Part shown: piece by piece, positions 22,990 through 34,843 of the stretch
How the letters are laid out: every line of letters begins with the position of its first letter
Position numbering within the stretch: position 1 is the first letter of the stretch
DNA from: Tragulus kanchil
Taxonomy: Eukaryota > Chordata > Mammalia > Artiodactyla > Tragulidae
Assembly: GCA_022376925.1 (NCBI GenBank)
Contig: JAIOJX010000025.1
Location: 96,747,608-96,811,607, forward strand
Reading direction: 5' to 3'
Length of the DNA: 64,000 nt
Translations under genes and position numbers: made by a program
Notes under the pieces: generated by a model
Told to the model about the DNA's origin: nothing
What the model saw: only the letters and a program-made list of their open reading frames with translations
Database searches by the model: none

Positions 22990-23852
22990 TTCATTGAATC
23001 TTTTAAACAATTTGACAAGGTAGGTAGGTAGCAGCTACTATTTTCCTTATATTATACCTTGAGAAACGGGATAGTGACGTTGAGACTTGTCCAAAGTCAT
23101 ATAGATATAAGTAGGGTATATAATGCAGGGTATCTGGTACTTAGACTCAGGGAGGAAAGGGGGTAAGGTAAAATAAGTGAAACAGTACAAGTTCTCAGCT
23201 CCTTTGCTGCTATCCAGGCCATAAACCATTTTCAGATTTTCAGGACCTCCTGTTGCAAAAGCCACCAATTGGTTGTATAGTCTAAATTCTCTCACCTGTT
23301 TTCCACTCTTCTTCATCCTTTGCTGTAGACTGAGCATTGTTGTTCATGTTTACACTTATTCCAAAACCTTGCAACTTCTCTGCAGACCATGATAAGTGAA
23401 GTCCCCAACACAGGACAGCTGCACCTTCAAGAAAGAAAATTTAAGAGATAAACCAGCAACAGGGGTTGCAGACAGCTAGGAAGATGAAAAGAGTTCGAGA
23501 AGAAAAATAACAACAAGGATATGAGCAAGCATTTGGTGAACACTCACTGAATGCATACTGTCTCATTCACTGTGCTAAGTCATGGCTTTAAACACAGAAG
23601 ATTTCTGGTCTGTGAGGTGCTCACACTCTGAGAGACAGAGGGGAACTAGGGCTAAGTATGGGAACAGCAGATTCACACCTCCTTTCTCACCAATGAAGAA
23701 ATACCAGTTATTGAAACTTCACATAATGTCAAATTATTATTCTTTCTTTTGCTTTCTTTATATTTCTCTCTGGATAAGAGCTTACACTTGGATTCTTAAA
23801 AGTTAAATGTGGATGTTGAATACTGTACTCACATAATTTCATTAAATCTTTT

Positions 23853-24127
23853 TTTTCTTTAATTTTGGCCTCTTTTTTTAATTGGTCTTTCATTTATTTA
23901 TTTTCATACATCTTTGTTCTTTAGCCTTTGTGGGCCTCCCATTGCAGTGGCCTTTCCTGTAGCAGAGCACTGGCTCCAGGAGCATGCGTTCCAGAGCACT
24001 CACTGGTAATTGGACACACCAGTCCCACTGCTCTGTGGCATGCGGGATCTTCCCAGGCCAGGTATCGAACTGGCGCCCCTTACACTGCAAGGTGGACTCT
24101 TTACCCACTGGACCACCAGAGAAGCCC
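23853..24127 (-). mobile_element. CHR-type SINE (right copy)
   Basis: Second copy of the 22715-22989 element, with the same one-mismatch target repeats at 23838-23852 and 24128-24142. Confidence 0.87.
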
Positions 24128-24461
24128 TTCATTGAATCTTTTAAACAATTTGACAAGGTAGGTAGGTAGCAGCTACTATTTTCCTTATATTATACCTTGA
24201 GAAACGGGATAGTGACGTTGAGACTTGTCCAAAGTCATATAGATATAAGTAGGGTATATAATGCAGGGTATCTGGTACTTAGACTCAGGGAGGAAAGGGG
24301 GTAAGGTAAAATAAGTGAAACAGTACAAGTTCTCAGCTCCTTTGCTGCTATCCAGGCCATAAACCATTTTCAGATTTTCAGGACCTCCTGTTGCAAAAGC
24401 CACCAATTGGTTGTATAGTCTAAATTCTCTCACCTGTTTTCCACTCTTCTTCATCCTTTGC

Positions 24462-25047
24462 TGTAGACTGAGCATTGGTGTTCTCCCCAGATTCACATGT
24501 TTACACTTATTCTCCAGTGTGACTGTGTTAGGAGGTGGGGCTTCTGAGAAATAATTATCAGGGTAGAGCCCTCACGAATGGGATTAATACCCACACAATA
24601 GATGCCTCCCACCAGACCTCTCCCTTGCCTCTTCCACCACATAGAGAAATAGCCAGAAGTCAGCCTTCTGTGAACTACGAAAAATGTGTGTGTTGTACTA
24701 AGTCACTTCAGTCATCTTGAATTCCTTGTGACCTTATGAACTGCAGCCCTCTAGCTCCTCTGTCTGTGGGATTCTCCAGGCAAGAATACTGGAGTGGGTT
24801 ACCATGCCTTCCTGCAGGGAATATTGCCAGCCCAGGGATAGAACCTAAGTCTCTTATGTCTCTTGCATTGACAGGTGGGTTCTTTGCCATAAGTGCCACT
24901 TTGGGTGGATCTCACTAAACAGAGAATCTTCTGGTGCCTTGAACTTGAACTTCTCAGGCTACAAAATTGTGAGAAATAAATTTCTGTTCTTTATAAGCTA
25001 CCCAGTCTTTAGTGTTTTGGTATAGCAGCCCAAACAAGCTAAGATAC
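24462..25047 (+). mobile_element. MaLR-type LTR split by a Bov-tA (left copy)
   Basis: Starts with 'tgtagactgagcattggtg' and continues 'gtgactgtgttaggaggtgg'. It ends with 'attgtgagaaataaatttct' and 'tatagcagcccaaacaagct', the pattern of MST/THE1-type LTRs of old mammalian retroelements. It is non-coding. A Bov-tA at 24691-24905 interrupts it. Confidence 0.75.
24691..24905 (-). mobile_element. Bov-tA SINE inside the LTR (left copy, divergent)
   Basis: Contains 'gggattctccaggcaagaat' and 'ggagtgggttaccatgcc'. About 14 of roughly 110 bases in its second half differ from the right copy, although the flanking LTR is unchanged. Confidence 0.87.
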
Positions 25048-25234
25048 CCTTTAAATGGCTCCCAGTTGTTATTGAATTTCTTATTATCCTAAAGCATGGT
25101 AGTCTTTTCATATTTCTTTGACTTTGTATCTCCTCTCCTTTTTGCGCATGGTACTCTTTCTCCTTCTATAGTTGATAAAAAACAACTAGTCAAAACCCAG
25201 GTCAACATCAAGTCTTCCAAATAAAAAAAAGCTT

Positions 25235-25403
25235 AGCACAGTGTTCAAAAGCATGACCCCAGGTTCTGCCACTTAGCATCTGTGGGAATTCACTAAGCTT
25301 TAGTTAGTGCTTTCACTTCTATAATGTAGAGAACAGTGCTGTCTGCAACATAGGGTTATTTAAACTATTAAATATAAAGAGCTTTGCTTAGATCCTAACA
25401 TAG
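25235..25403 (+). mobile_element. MIR-like fragment (left copy)
   Basis: 'ccaggttctgccacttagca', then 'ataatgtagagaacagtgct' and 'cttagatcctaacatag' follow the MIR order. The second copy is at 26308-26476. Confidence 0.5.
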
Positions 25404-25534
25404 ACTGAGCAGGGTTCTCCCCAGATATTCACATGTTTACAGCTTTATTTTCAGGACCTCCTGTTGCAAAAGCCACCAATTGGTTGTATAGTCTAAATTC
25501 TCTCACCTGTTTTCCACTCTTCTTCATCCTTTGC

Positions 25535-26120
25535 TGTAGACTGAGCATTGGTGTTCTCCCCAGATTCACATGTTTACACTTATTCTCCAGTGTGACTGTG
25601 TTAGGAGGTGGGGCTTCTGAGAAATAATTATCAGGGTAGAGCCCTCACGAATGGGATTAATACCCACACAATAGATGCCTCCCACCAGACCTCTCCCTTG
25701 CCTCTTCCACCACATAGAGAAATAGCCAGAAGTCAGCCTTCTGTGAACTACGAAAAATGTGTGTGTTGTACTAAGTCACTTCAGTCATCTTGAATTCCTT
25801 GTGACCTTATGAACTGCAGCCCTCTAGCTCCTCTGTCTGTGGGATTCTCCAGGCAAGAATACTGGAGTGGGTTACCATGCCTTCCTCCGGGGGATCTTCC
25901 CAATCTAGGGATCGAATCCATGTCTCTTATGTCTCTTGCATTGACAGGTGGGTTCTTTACCATTAGTGCCACTTTGGGTGGATCTCACTAAACAGAGAAT
26001 CTTCTGGTGCCTTGAACTTGAACTTCTCAGGCTACAAAATTGTGAGAAATAAATTTCTGTTCTTTATAAGCTACCCAGTCTTTAGTGTTTTGGTATAGCA
26101 GCCCAAACAAGCTAAGATAC
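25535..26120 (+). mobile_element. MaLR-type LTR split by a Bov-tA (right copy)
   Basis: Second copy of the 24462-25047 LTR. It is non-coding. Confidence 0.75.
25764..25978 (-). mobile_element. Bov-tA SINE inside the LTR (right copy)
   Basis: Same insertion site as 24691-24905. Its second half looks closer to the usual Bov-tA form, with 'gggggatcttccc' and 'agggatcgaa'. Confidence 0.87.
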
Positions 26121-26476
26121 CCTTTAAATGGCTCCCAGTTGTTATTGAATTTCTTATTATCCTAAAGCATGGTAGTCTTTTCATATTTCTTTGACTTTGT
26201 ATCTCCTCTCCTTTTTGCGCATGGTACTCTTTCTCCTTCTATAGTTGATAAAAAACAACTAGTCAAAACCCAGGTCAACATCAAGTCTTCCAAATAAAAA
26301 AAAGCTTAGCACAGTGTTCAAAAGCATGACCCCAGGTTCTGCCACTTAGCATCTGTGGGAATTCACTAAGCTTTAGTTAGTGCTTTCACTTCTATAATGT
26401 AGAGAACAGTGCTGTCTGCAACATAGGGTTATTTAAACTATTAAATATAAAGAGCTTTGCTTAGATCTTAACATAG

Positions 26477-27519
26477 TGAATGCTAAGTAAGTTTTCTTTG
26501 ATCTTACTTCTCCATGAAGACATCTCTGCCTCTTCAAGTACAATCAACCACCTTCTCCGATGGGTTGTATAGTAGATAATATTCTTATCTTTATTTTAGA
26601 ATTTACTCTGTTATCTTATAAACATTTATTTAAATACTATTCCTTTACCACCTTATTTACTGTCAATAACAGTTTAGATTATGCCTTGTGGGAACTCTAT
26701 GCAAGCAGATATCAAGAATTTGTTTAGGAGCTGGGTTACTTGTGATCTGATGGCAATAAGGGAACTGTACTATCAGCAGTTAATGGGGTAATGGTCCCTG
26801 ACATGTGGTGGCATTACAATTGCTACTTTTTTCACCTATAAGCAATAGGGATGAGGTGAAAGGAGTAGGCTAAACATGATTTTATGGGAAGCCTCTGCTG
26901 AATAAACAGTTTGGGGAAAATTACAATTATGAAGATACTGCAGTGGAATAACTGAATTACGGTCCTTGGCAGAAGCAAACAATAGACTCAGAGAAGTGAA
27001 CTGCCAGCTTGAACATGCTGTGAAAGTCAGAGGGGCTGTGGGAACAGCAGTGTGATCTGTTGTAACTCTGCATGGACTGTGTAGGAAGTCGAGGACACAA
27101 CTGCAGAACAGACCAAGTGCACAGCCATGACGTGTTTCCTTTGTTAGGACCTCAAAGAGGAAGAACCTGAGAATTCGATTGGTGGTCAAGAAGCCTGAGT
27201 ATCTTGAGTCTCATCTACCCTCAAATGTCTCACCCAGGAAGAAGCACCCTCCTTCCTCTTGCCAGAGGAAAGCAACCTCTATTTCCTGGAGACCATCTGA
27301 AACTCAGGAAACAGGATCTTGTGGTACTCTCCTGCTCTCCTCAAGCTCTGCCTCCACCAGCCCTCAGTTCCCCTAGACCAATATCCACAATCAGATCTTA
27401 GCATTCACTGTCAGAATAGGGAGGTACTATTTATATCCCAGGAAAATATAGCTTATACCCCAAAGGAATCTCAAAGGTTGACTAAAATGTACCATTAATA
27501 ACTACGGAAGCATTTGTGA
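26477..27519. other. Unduplicated sequence, no gene recognised
   Basis: No repeat is confidently recognised here. A 117-codon minus frame (26836-27189) and 65-codon plus frames (27179-27401) have no recognisable domain. Because an LTR-like block follows directly, part of this stretch could be decayed internal retroelement sequence, but I cannot show that. Confidence 0.4.
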
Positions 27520-28022
27520 TGTCAACTACAAATTGGCACTTACCAATTACATTGCCAATGACTGCAGCACAAGGGCATTTGCCATCTACCTCTGTGGAAA
27601 TTGACATCTACCTCTGTGCTGTGACAGCTGCTGACTCTCAAAACCCTCTGAGGGAGTTCAGGATGGAGTGAGGCACTCTGTACTCCAGAGGATCTGGTAG
27701 GACAGGTCTTTAGACAGATGTTTTTAGGAAAAGATTTTATGATCTCAATCCTTGCATCTCCTCACACTTGGAAAAGCTATAAATCCTTTCATGGTGAATC
27801 AGATTCTTGTGAAGAACAGGAAACCCTCTTTGTAAAATGAGTGTTTAATGGTATTGAAATCCCCTTCATCAAAACCTTATATATTGATTTTCCTCCCGCT
27901 ACCTCTGTGGAGCAATCTCTCAGAGCTATCTGGGGTACCGCCTCCCAGGCTGCAGTCCTAATTGTGCCCCAAATAAAACTTAACCTGAAACTCTCAAGTT
28001 GTTTGTCTTTTTTAGTCAACAG
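27520..28022 (+). mobile_element. LTR-like block of a ruminant endogenous retrovirus
   Basis: Shows a TATA-like 'gctataaatcc' at about 27777, then 'gagcaatctctcagagctat', 'gcctcccaggctgcagtcct' and a polyadenylation signal 'aataaa' at about 27971-27976. It ends in 'ttttttagtcaaca'. The order fits U3-R-U5 of a ruminant LTR. The 5' edge is uncertain (somewhere between 27520 and 27620). No primer-binding site is evident after it, so it may be a solo or 3' LTR. It contains no intact coding sequence. Confidence 0.6.
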
Positions 28023-28519
28023 TGAGGATGGAATTAGAGGGTCTTGGAGCAGGCAGAGTCGACAGACTATAATGCTGGCTGGAGGAGGAATTTTGTCAGG
28101 GCACTTTCTCATGACTGCTTTCATGTTCTGGAGAAGATAGTCTGAGTTTTCAGGACAGATATGTTGAAGCTTGAATACAAAGTGAATACAGCTGACTGTA
28201 GGAGAGCCTGGGAGATACACTCTTCACTAATGGGGTAGAGAACACACTGGGAGGGAGTCCACTGACTTTATCAATAGCTCAGTGGTGACTGTTTTATATA
28301 GACTTGGTTTCACGGTGGGAGACACGGCCATGATTCTAGGGCTTCCACATGGGGCTGATGGATTTGGGGGATAGCAGAAGCTGAATTGTATCATTGAAAT
28401 GCTAGTTGCAAGGCAGAAATAATGATAATAATGGGCATCAAGACCAGAATGGCAACTGCAGTGCCTTGTCCAATAAAGATAGGGTGATAACTATTAAATT
28501 AGTATATTCTTTGGGGAAG

Positions 28520-28630
28520 GGTAGAAAGAGAGGTAGAGAAAGACAGAGAGAGACACATACACACAGAGAAGGGCAAAGGGGAGAGGAGAGAGGAAGGGGA
28601 AGAGAAAGGGAAGAGAAGAAAAGAGAAGAT
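28520..28630. repeat. GA-rich tract (left copy)
   Basis: Purine-rich tract of about 110 bases. The 162-codon minus frame over it (28438-28926) owes its Ser/Leu/Pro-rich half to this tract and is not a credible protein. Confidence 0.9.
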
Positions 28631-29661
28631 TGAGAGCTGGTGGGCAGAAGGCTGACACCAGTTGTCACAGTGGGAAATCTTGGCCTCTTGTTCAGTTTCC
28701 AGATCTGTATCAGTTCACAGATCCAGAACACAACTAACAGAAAGAGATAGCGGATCTCTTTGATGAAAATCAAAGTACACAGTGAACATACCTCTGATCC
28801 TTCCTGGAATGACCTACAACCATTTGGCAGCAAGGAAAGAAGAAAACAGGTGTTTTGGACAGCTGTTACATAAAGGGTTTGAGGTGTTGCTGATGCTGAG
28901 TCCTTCAGTTGGGGTGGGAGGGGCAATGAAAGCAGAGTAATAAATGGAGTTTGGCCTCAAGTCCGTGTTATCTTTATGGTGGTTCTGTAGAACTCAGTGG
29001 GATAGACTTAACATCTGGTGGAAGACACTCCTTGGCTCTCCAAATTGTGCCACAAAAAACCCTTGTTATAGAAGTTGCTGATTGGAACCTATTGCCATGG
29101 GCCTGAAACATTTTATTTCAGGAGTTTTTCAGTGCTGAGGGGACAGGGTAATTCTACCTGTGAAGTCAGCACCCTCTGTCCTTGACCAGCCCGGTGCTGC
29201 TTGCTACAGCCTCAAGGTGCCTGGCAATGCTAATACACGATAGTTTTCTAAACTATAAGTTTTTTTTTCATGTTGAAGATAGTCTGAGTTTTCAGGACAG
29301 ATATGTTGAAGCTTGAATACAAAGTGAATACAGCTGACTGTAGGAGAGCCTGGGAGATACACTCTTCACTAATGGGGTAGAGAACACACTGGGAGGGAGT
29401 CCACTGACTTTATCAATAGCTCAGTGGTGACTGTTTTATATAGACTTGGTTTCACGGTGGGAGACACGGCCATGATTCTAGGGCTTCCACATGGGGCTGA
29501 TGGATTTGGGGGATAGCAGAAGCTGAATTGTATCATTGAAATGCTAGTTGCAAGGCAGAAATAATGATAATAATGGGCATCAAGACCAGAATGGCAACTG
29601 CAGTGCCTTGTCCAATAAAGATAGGGTGATAACTATTAAATTAGTATATTCTTTGGGGAAG

Positions 29662-29772
29662 GGTAGAAAGAGAGGTAGAGAAAGACAGAGAGAGACACAT
29701 ACACACAGAGAAGGGCAAAGGGGAGAGGAGAGAGGAAGGGGAAGAGAAAGGGAAGAGAAGAAAAGAGAAGAT
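29662..29772. repeat. GA-rich tract (right copy)
   Basis: Same tract in the right copy of unit 12. Confidence 0.9.
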
Positions 29773-30399
29773 TGAGAGCTGGTGGGCAGAAGGCTGACAC
29801 CAGTTGTCACAGTGGGAAATCTTGGCCTCTTGTTCAGTTTCCAGATCTGTATCAGTTCACAGATCCAGAACACAACTAACAGAAAGAGATAGCGGATCTC
29901 TTTGATGAAAATCAAAGTACACAGTGAACATACCTCTGATCCTTCCTGGAATGACCTACAACCATTTGGCAGCAAGGAAAGAAGAAAACAGGTGTTTTGG
30001 ACAGCTGTTACATAAAGGGTTTGAGGTGTTGCTGATGCTGAGTCCTTCAGTTGGGGTGGGAGGGGCAATGAAAGCAGAGTAATAAATGGAGTTTGGCCTC
30101 AAGTCCGTGTTATCTTTATGGTGGTTCTGTAGAACTCAGTGGGATAGACTTAACATCTGGTGGAAGACACTCCTTGGCTCTCCAAATTGTGCCACAAAAA
30201 CCATTGTTATAGAAGTTGCTGATTGGAACCTATTGCCATGGGCCTGAAACATTTTATTTCAGGAGTTTTTCAGTGCTGAGGGGACAGGGTAATTCTACCT
30301 GTGAAGTCAGCACCCTCTGTCCTTGACCAGCCCGGTGCTGCTTGCTACAGCCTCAAGGTGCCTGGCAATGCTAATACACGATAGTTTTCTAAACTATAA

Positions 30400-32646
30400 A
30401 TGATCTTTCTCTTCATCTATCAGCTCAATTCTAACCTACCTACCCTTTAATCATATTCAGTGCTTTATGGTTATTGCTAAGATGTGACTTCTAAATTGAA
30501 AGACCACTAACCATCCATGTTTCTTATTTAAGATCACAGGGAATGGAAATCAATCACCAGTATCTGTTAATTGTGATTCATCCTTGCTCTGGAATAGTCT
30601 ATATAGAAAAAAGAAATAGATCAGCCTGCATGAGTATAGAAAGATCTTCAAAATACATGTTTAAAGGCAAAAACAAGACAAATAGGAAAAGTTCAAAATC
30701 TCTTTAATAATAAAAATAAGTATATGTCTCTTCATGCACACTAAATAATTTAATTTATATTATACTTTTAAAGTGATGCAAACTGTGCCTGGTTAATAGT
30801 TGATACTCTATAGCTTATTACATACACCATTTATATTATACTTGTATTTTACATTATTTGCTATTAATATTGTGGTAATGTTTGTAGAGCGGGGTATGTG
30901 TGTGGTTGATAAAAAAGTTTTCATTTTGTGCTTTTGTGTATGGTTGTTTTTTCTCGTCAGATCAACATGTTATATTTTTCTTCCTTTTTATGTTTAAGAG
31001 ATCAGTGTTCTTTTGGGCATGATTTATCAGCTATTTATTTCCTTCTTGAGATTTCTCTACTGAAACATTTAAAGATTAATTTTAATAATAACAAAGTGAA
31101 AAAAGGCATAAAAGAAAGGGAGAAATGATTCAGAGTATGAAATGAGTATACTGAGAAGACAAATTGTGGGTGTGTACACCAATCAGGTTCTGCCTGTTTA
31201 CTCTGGGTATGAACTTCATCCAGTTCAGTTAATTTTTCTTGACTTTGCTTTCCCTATGTGTAGAATGTAAATAATAACAGCTACTACATAAAAGTACTGT
31301 AAGGATAAAGTGAGATGGTTCTTTTAGTATACCAGGAGAAAAAAAAGCTCATGTATATATGGAAGGATGAGAGGTAATTTCCTCTATAATAACATTGTAT
31401 GTAAAAGTAATAGGAGGAAATATTTTGAACGCATGGATTTTCAAGCTGGTTGCATTGTTGATTTATTGCTAGGAAAAACGTGACTTGTACAAATTACAAG
31501 TCACCAGCAAAAAGGGATAATGCTAATATAAACATCTCTTTCCTGTTTCTTTGTTGGAAAGTCTAATAAAGAGTAAAGAGAAGACACTTTAAGCCCAGAG
31601 GCACATTTAAGCTTGTGGTTTGCCTAAAATTAGTCCTTTTCTTTTTTTCCCTCTTTGTGGAAGCACCTTTCTCCAAGTCCCTAGGTATATTTGTGCCACT
31701 CAAAGTAATTGGCTCCTTAGGCTGTAATGTTGCCCCTCATCCTGCATCCACATCCCTCCAGTTAAGCTGGATGGAAGAAGCAGAGCTCCTCATTCAGGAA
31801 TTGCACAGCTTGCTGTCTTTTTTGCATACCTCTAAGTCTAAGAAGAGGACACAAAAGAATGCTTTCCTGTGTTAATTGGCTATACACTCTCCTTCACTGC
31901 CAAGGCTAGAAGGTTTTCAATGCCATGATCATACTGCCCTCAAGTGGTCAAATCTAGAAAATATCACCCACACTCAAGTCAGAGCAAAACCTTGACTCCA
32001 GTCAGAGCAAAGGACCAAAGCAATGGGCTCTTAGAGACTTCTAGAGCTGCTGAACTTATAGAGAAAATGCTGTGATTATTTAGATACAACAGTTAATTAA
32101 TCTTACAAAGGGAGATTGAGTGTACTTTATTTGGAAGTTAGCTGCTAATTCTTCCAATAGTGTAACTGTAGCTTTAAACTGCTGGTTTCTGCTCTGGGAA
32201 GTAAGGGTGAAAATCCCTTGATCCCCTATTTCATGAGTTGGAGAAATAAAATAAAACTGACTTTAAATGCTTTGAAGTTCTAGGTGCTTTGGTGTACTCA
32301 AATATATGGGAGTAAAGTGGAATTTGCCAGCAGAAGCATTGTCACTTGAATATTGTCACTTTTTAGGGGCATAAATTGAACCAAGTTTTTAAATCTCCCG
32401 AGACTGTACTTTCTTGTTCTGAGGAAGTGCTGTAAATAGTACACCAAATACTCTTTTTTTTTCTTTCTTTTCTCTTATTGTTTTTGCAAATACTCTTTTA
32501 AAACTGAGTTATTGTATGAAATGTTTGTTGTAAACTTACTTTATCAAATACAACATGCAATGCTAATCTTAGCTTCATAATGATTATGTGTTTGAATATA
32601 CCCCTAAGAGGCTCTTGGTGAAAGATCCCCAGGTTCTGGCTTGCTT
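30400..32646. other. Unduplicated sequence, no gene recognised
   Basis: AT-rich sequence without a convincing exon. A MIR-like piece at about 31195-31320 has 'gtagaatgtaaataataaca' and 'gtactgtaaggataaagtga'. Nothing else is recognised. Confidence 0.55.
31195..31320 (+). mobile_element. MIR fragment
   Basis: Follows the MIR order of a splice-like 'ttgctttccctatgtgtag', then 'aatgtaaataataac', then 'ataaagtgagatgg'. Confidence 0.55.
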
Positions 32647-33330
32647 ATGAAATTTTAGGTAAAATTGGACAGGCCAGGTGTCTACATCTGAGGGGATCCA
32701 TTTTCTCATCTCTCAAGTGTGGTGGATAGTTTTGCTTTGCTTATCTCCTTGTGAATATTACTGAAATGAGCCTGTTGGGAGGAACTGTGAAAACTGTTAT
32801 GTTGAGCATGTTAGAGGCGTTTGCTTTCATTCCAGTAATAAATATTTCTTTCCTCCTATTAGCAAGTAATAGGGTCATCCACAGATCACAGATCTACTTC
32901 AAAGCAAGTAAATAATTCCTACAAAGTCCTGCCTCATTTACTATCAGTTATCATGGAACCAGAAGTTAAATTCACCAGTAGCCCTGCAGCATGTAAACTT
33001 GAATGTCCTTAGTCAGAGGACACACTATTAGTTTCTTTGTGGCAGGTGGCAGTTCAAATAGATGCTCCACCTGTGGATCTTGTTGGTTTTCCTGTGCCTT
33101 ATTAGAATGCATGTTCTGAATAACTTGGCTTAAGAGAGTGAGTAATTTACAAATAAAACTCTCCTTCTGCCTCCAGCAGTCACAATAAGAGCATGTTCTG
33201 TTTTCCTTTAACTTGTCACCCCATTAAAAGAATGTTTCGTGTCAGAAAATGTAATTCTCTTCCAACTGGCCTTTACTGAGGTCAAACTGCAGGTTGAGAA
33301 GAACCTTCTAGTCTGCTGGGGTGATTGGCG

Positions 33331-33553
33331 TGCTCTTTGCTAAGTCACTTCAGTTGTGTCCAACTCTTTGCAACCCCATGGACTACATCCCACCAAACTC
33401 CTTTGTCCATGGGATTCTCCAAGCAAGAATACTGGAGTGGGTTGCCATGCTCTCCTCCAGGGGATCTTTCTGACCCAGGAATAGAATCCGCGTGTCTTAG
33501 GTCTCCTGCATTGGCAGGAGGAATCTTTACCACTAGTGCCACATGGGAAGCCC
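33331..33553 (-). mobile_element. Bov-tA SINE (left copy)
   Basis: Begins 'tgctctttgctaagtcactt', contains 'gggattctccaagcaagaat' and ends 'cacatgggaagccc'. The 193-codon minus frame 33345-33926 runs through this SINE and the next one and is not a gene. Confidence 0.9.
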
Positions 33554-33631
33554 AGTGCCACAACCCACCTCTATACATCTCATTCCCAGATATTCCCAGA
33601 GGTGGATCAGAATAGCAAAAGTGTGGTGTCT

Positions 33632-33828
33632 TGGGCTTCCCTGGTGGTCCAGTGGGTAGAGAGTGTGCCTTCCAGTGCAGGAGATGCCAATTTGATCCCT
33701 GGCCGAGGATGATCCCACATGCTGGGGAGTGGCTGGGTGGGTGTGTCCAATTGTGAGTGAGCACTCTGGAGAACATGCACCCAGAGTCAGTGCTCTGCAG
33801 TGAGAGAGGCCACTGTGATGGAAGGCCC
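33632..33828 (+). mobile_element. CHR-type SINE, truncated by the duplication break (left copy)
   Basis: Plus-strand element starting 'tgggcttccctggtggtcca', with a tRNA-like head. It is cut off at the break, so its A-rich tail and right target repeat are absent here. Confidence 0.87.
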
Positions 33829-34540
33829 TGCCGGTAGATGATACAACTTAAGAAGCATGAAATTTTAGGTAAAATTGGACAGGCCAGGTGTCTACATCTG
33901 AGGGGATCCATTTTCTCATCTCTCAAGTGTGGTGGATAGTTTTGCTTTGCTTATCTCCTTGTGAATATTACTGAAATGAGCCTGTTGGGAGGAACTGTGA
34001 AAACTGTTATGTTGAGCATGTTAGAGGCGTTTGCTTTCATTCCAGTAATAAATATTTCTTTCCTCCTATTAGCAAGTAATAGGGTCATCCACAGATCACA
34101 GATCTACTTCAAAGCAAGTAAATAATTCCTACAAAGTCCTGCCTCATTTACTATCAGTTATCATGGAACCAGAAGTTAAATTCACCAGTAGCCCTGCAGC
34201 ATGTAAACTTGAATGTCCTTAGTCAGAGGACACACTATTAGTTTCTTTGTGGCAGGTGGCAGTTCAAATAGATGCTCCACCTGTGGATCTTGTTGGTTTT
34301 CCTGTGCCTTATTAGAATGCATGTTCTGAATAACTTGGCTTAAGAGAGTGAGTAATTTACAAATAAAACTCTCCTTCTGCCTCCAGCAGTCACAATAAGA
34401 GCATGTTCTGTTTTCCTTTAACTTGTCACCCCATTAAAAGAATGTTTCGTGTCAGAAAATGTAATTCTCTTCCAACTGGCCTTTACTGAGGTCAAACTGC
34501 AGGTTGAGAAGAACCTTCTAGTCTGCTGGGGTGATTGGCG

Positions 34541-34763
34541 TGCTCTTTGCTAAGTCACTTCAGTTGTGTCCAACTCTTTGCAACCCCATGGACTACATCC
34601 CACCAAACTCCTTTGTCCATGGGATTCTCCAAGCAAGAATACTGGAGTGGGTTGCCATGCTCTCCTCCAGGGGATCTTTCTGACCCAGGAATAGAATCCG
34701 CGTGTCTTAGGTCTCCTGCATTGGCAGGAGGAATCTTTACCACTAGTGCCACATGGGAAGCCC
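34541..34763 (-). mobile_element. Bov-tA SINE (right copy)
   Basis: Second copy of 33331-33553. Confidence 0.9.
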
Positions 34764-34843
34764 AGTGCCACAACCCACCTCTATACATCTCATTCCCAGA
34801 TATTCCCAGAGAGGTGGATCAGAATAGCAAAAGTGTGGTGTCT

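Larger units (their letters stand above)
22233..24477. repeat. Tandem duplication unit 10, 1.107 kb
   Basis: Positions 22233-23339 match 23371-24477 at a constant spacing of 1,138 bp. Junction bases 23340-23370 are a shortened form of 24478-24515, which follows the right copy. The left copy ends about 12 bases into the MaLR-type LTR. Confidence 0.97.
24374..26476. repeat. Tandem duplication unit 11, 1.03 kb
   Basis: Positions 24374-25403 match 25447-26476 at a constant spacing of 1,073 bp. Junction bases 25404-25446 are a corrupted form of 25536-25584. Flanks are nearly identical, but the embedded SINE differs strongly at 24813-24894 versus 25886-25967. Confidence 0.97.
28133..30399. repeat. 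Tandem duplication unit 12, 1.126 kb
   Basis: Positions 28133-29258 match 29275-30399 at a spacing of 1,141-1,142 bp. Junction bases 29259-29274 end in 'ttcatgtt', which also stands shortly before the left copy (28120-28127). Copies differ in an A/C run near 29054 versus 30195. Confidence 0.97.

Noticed and set aside
28438..28926. 162-codon minus frame, present twice
   Set aside because: Half of it is translated from a GA-rich tract (Ser/Leu/Pro runs). It contains no recognised domain, and its duplication follows from unit 12.
33345..33926. The longest open frame, 193 codons on the minus strand
   Set aside because: It runs through a Bov-tA SINE and an adjacent CHR-type SINE, and its residues are translations of those elements. 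The copy in unit 13 is broken differently.
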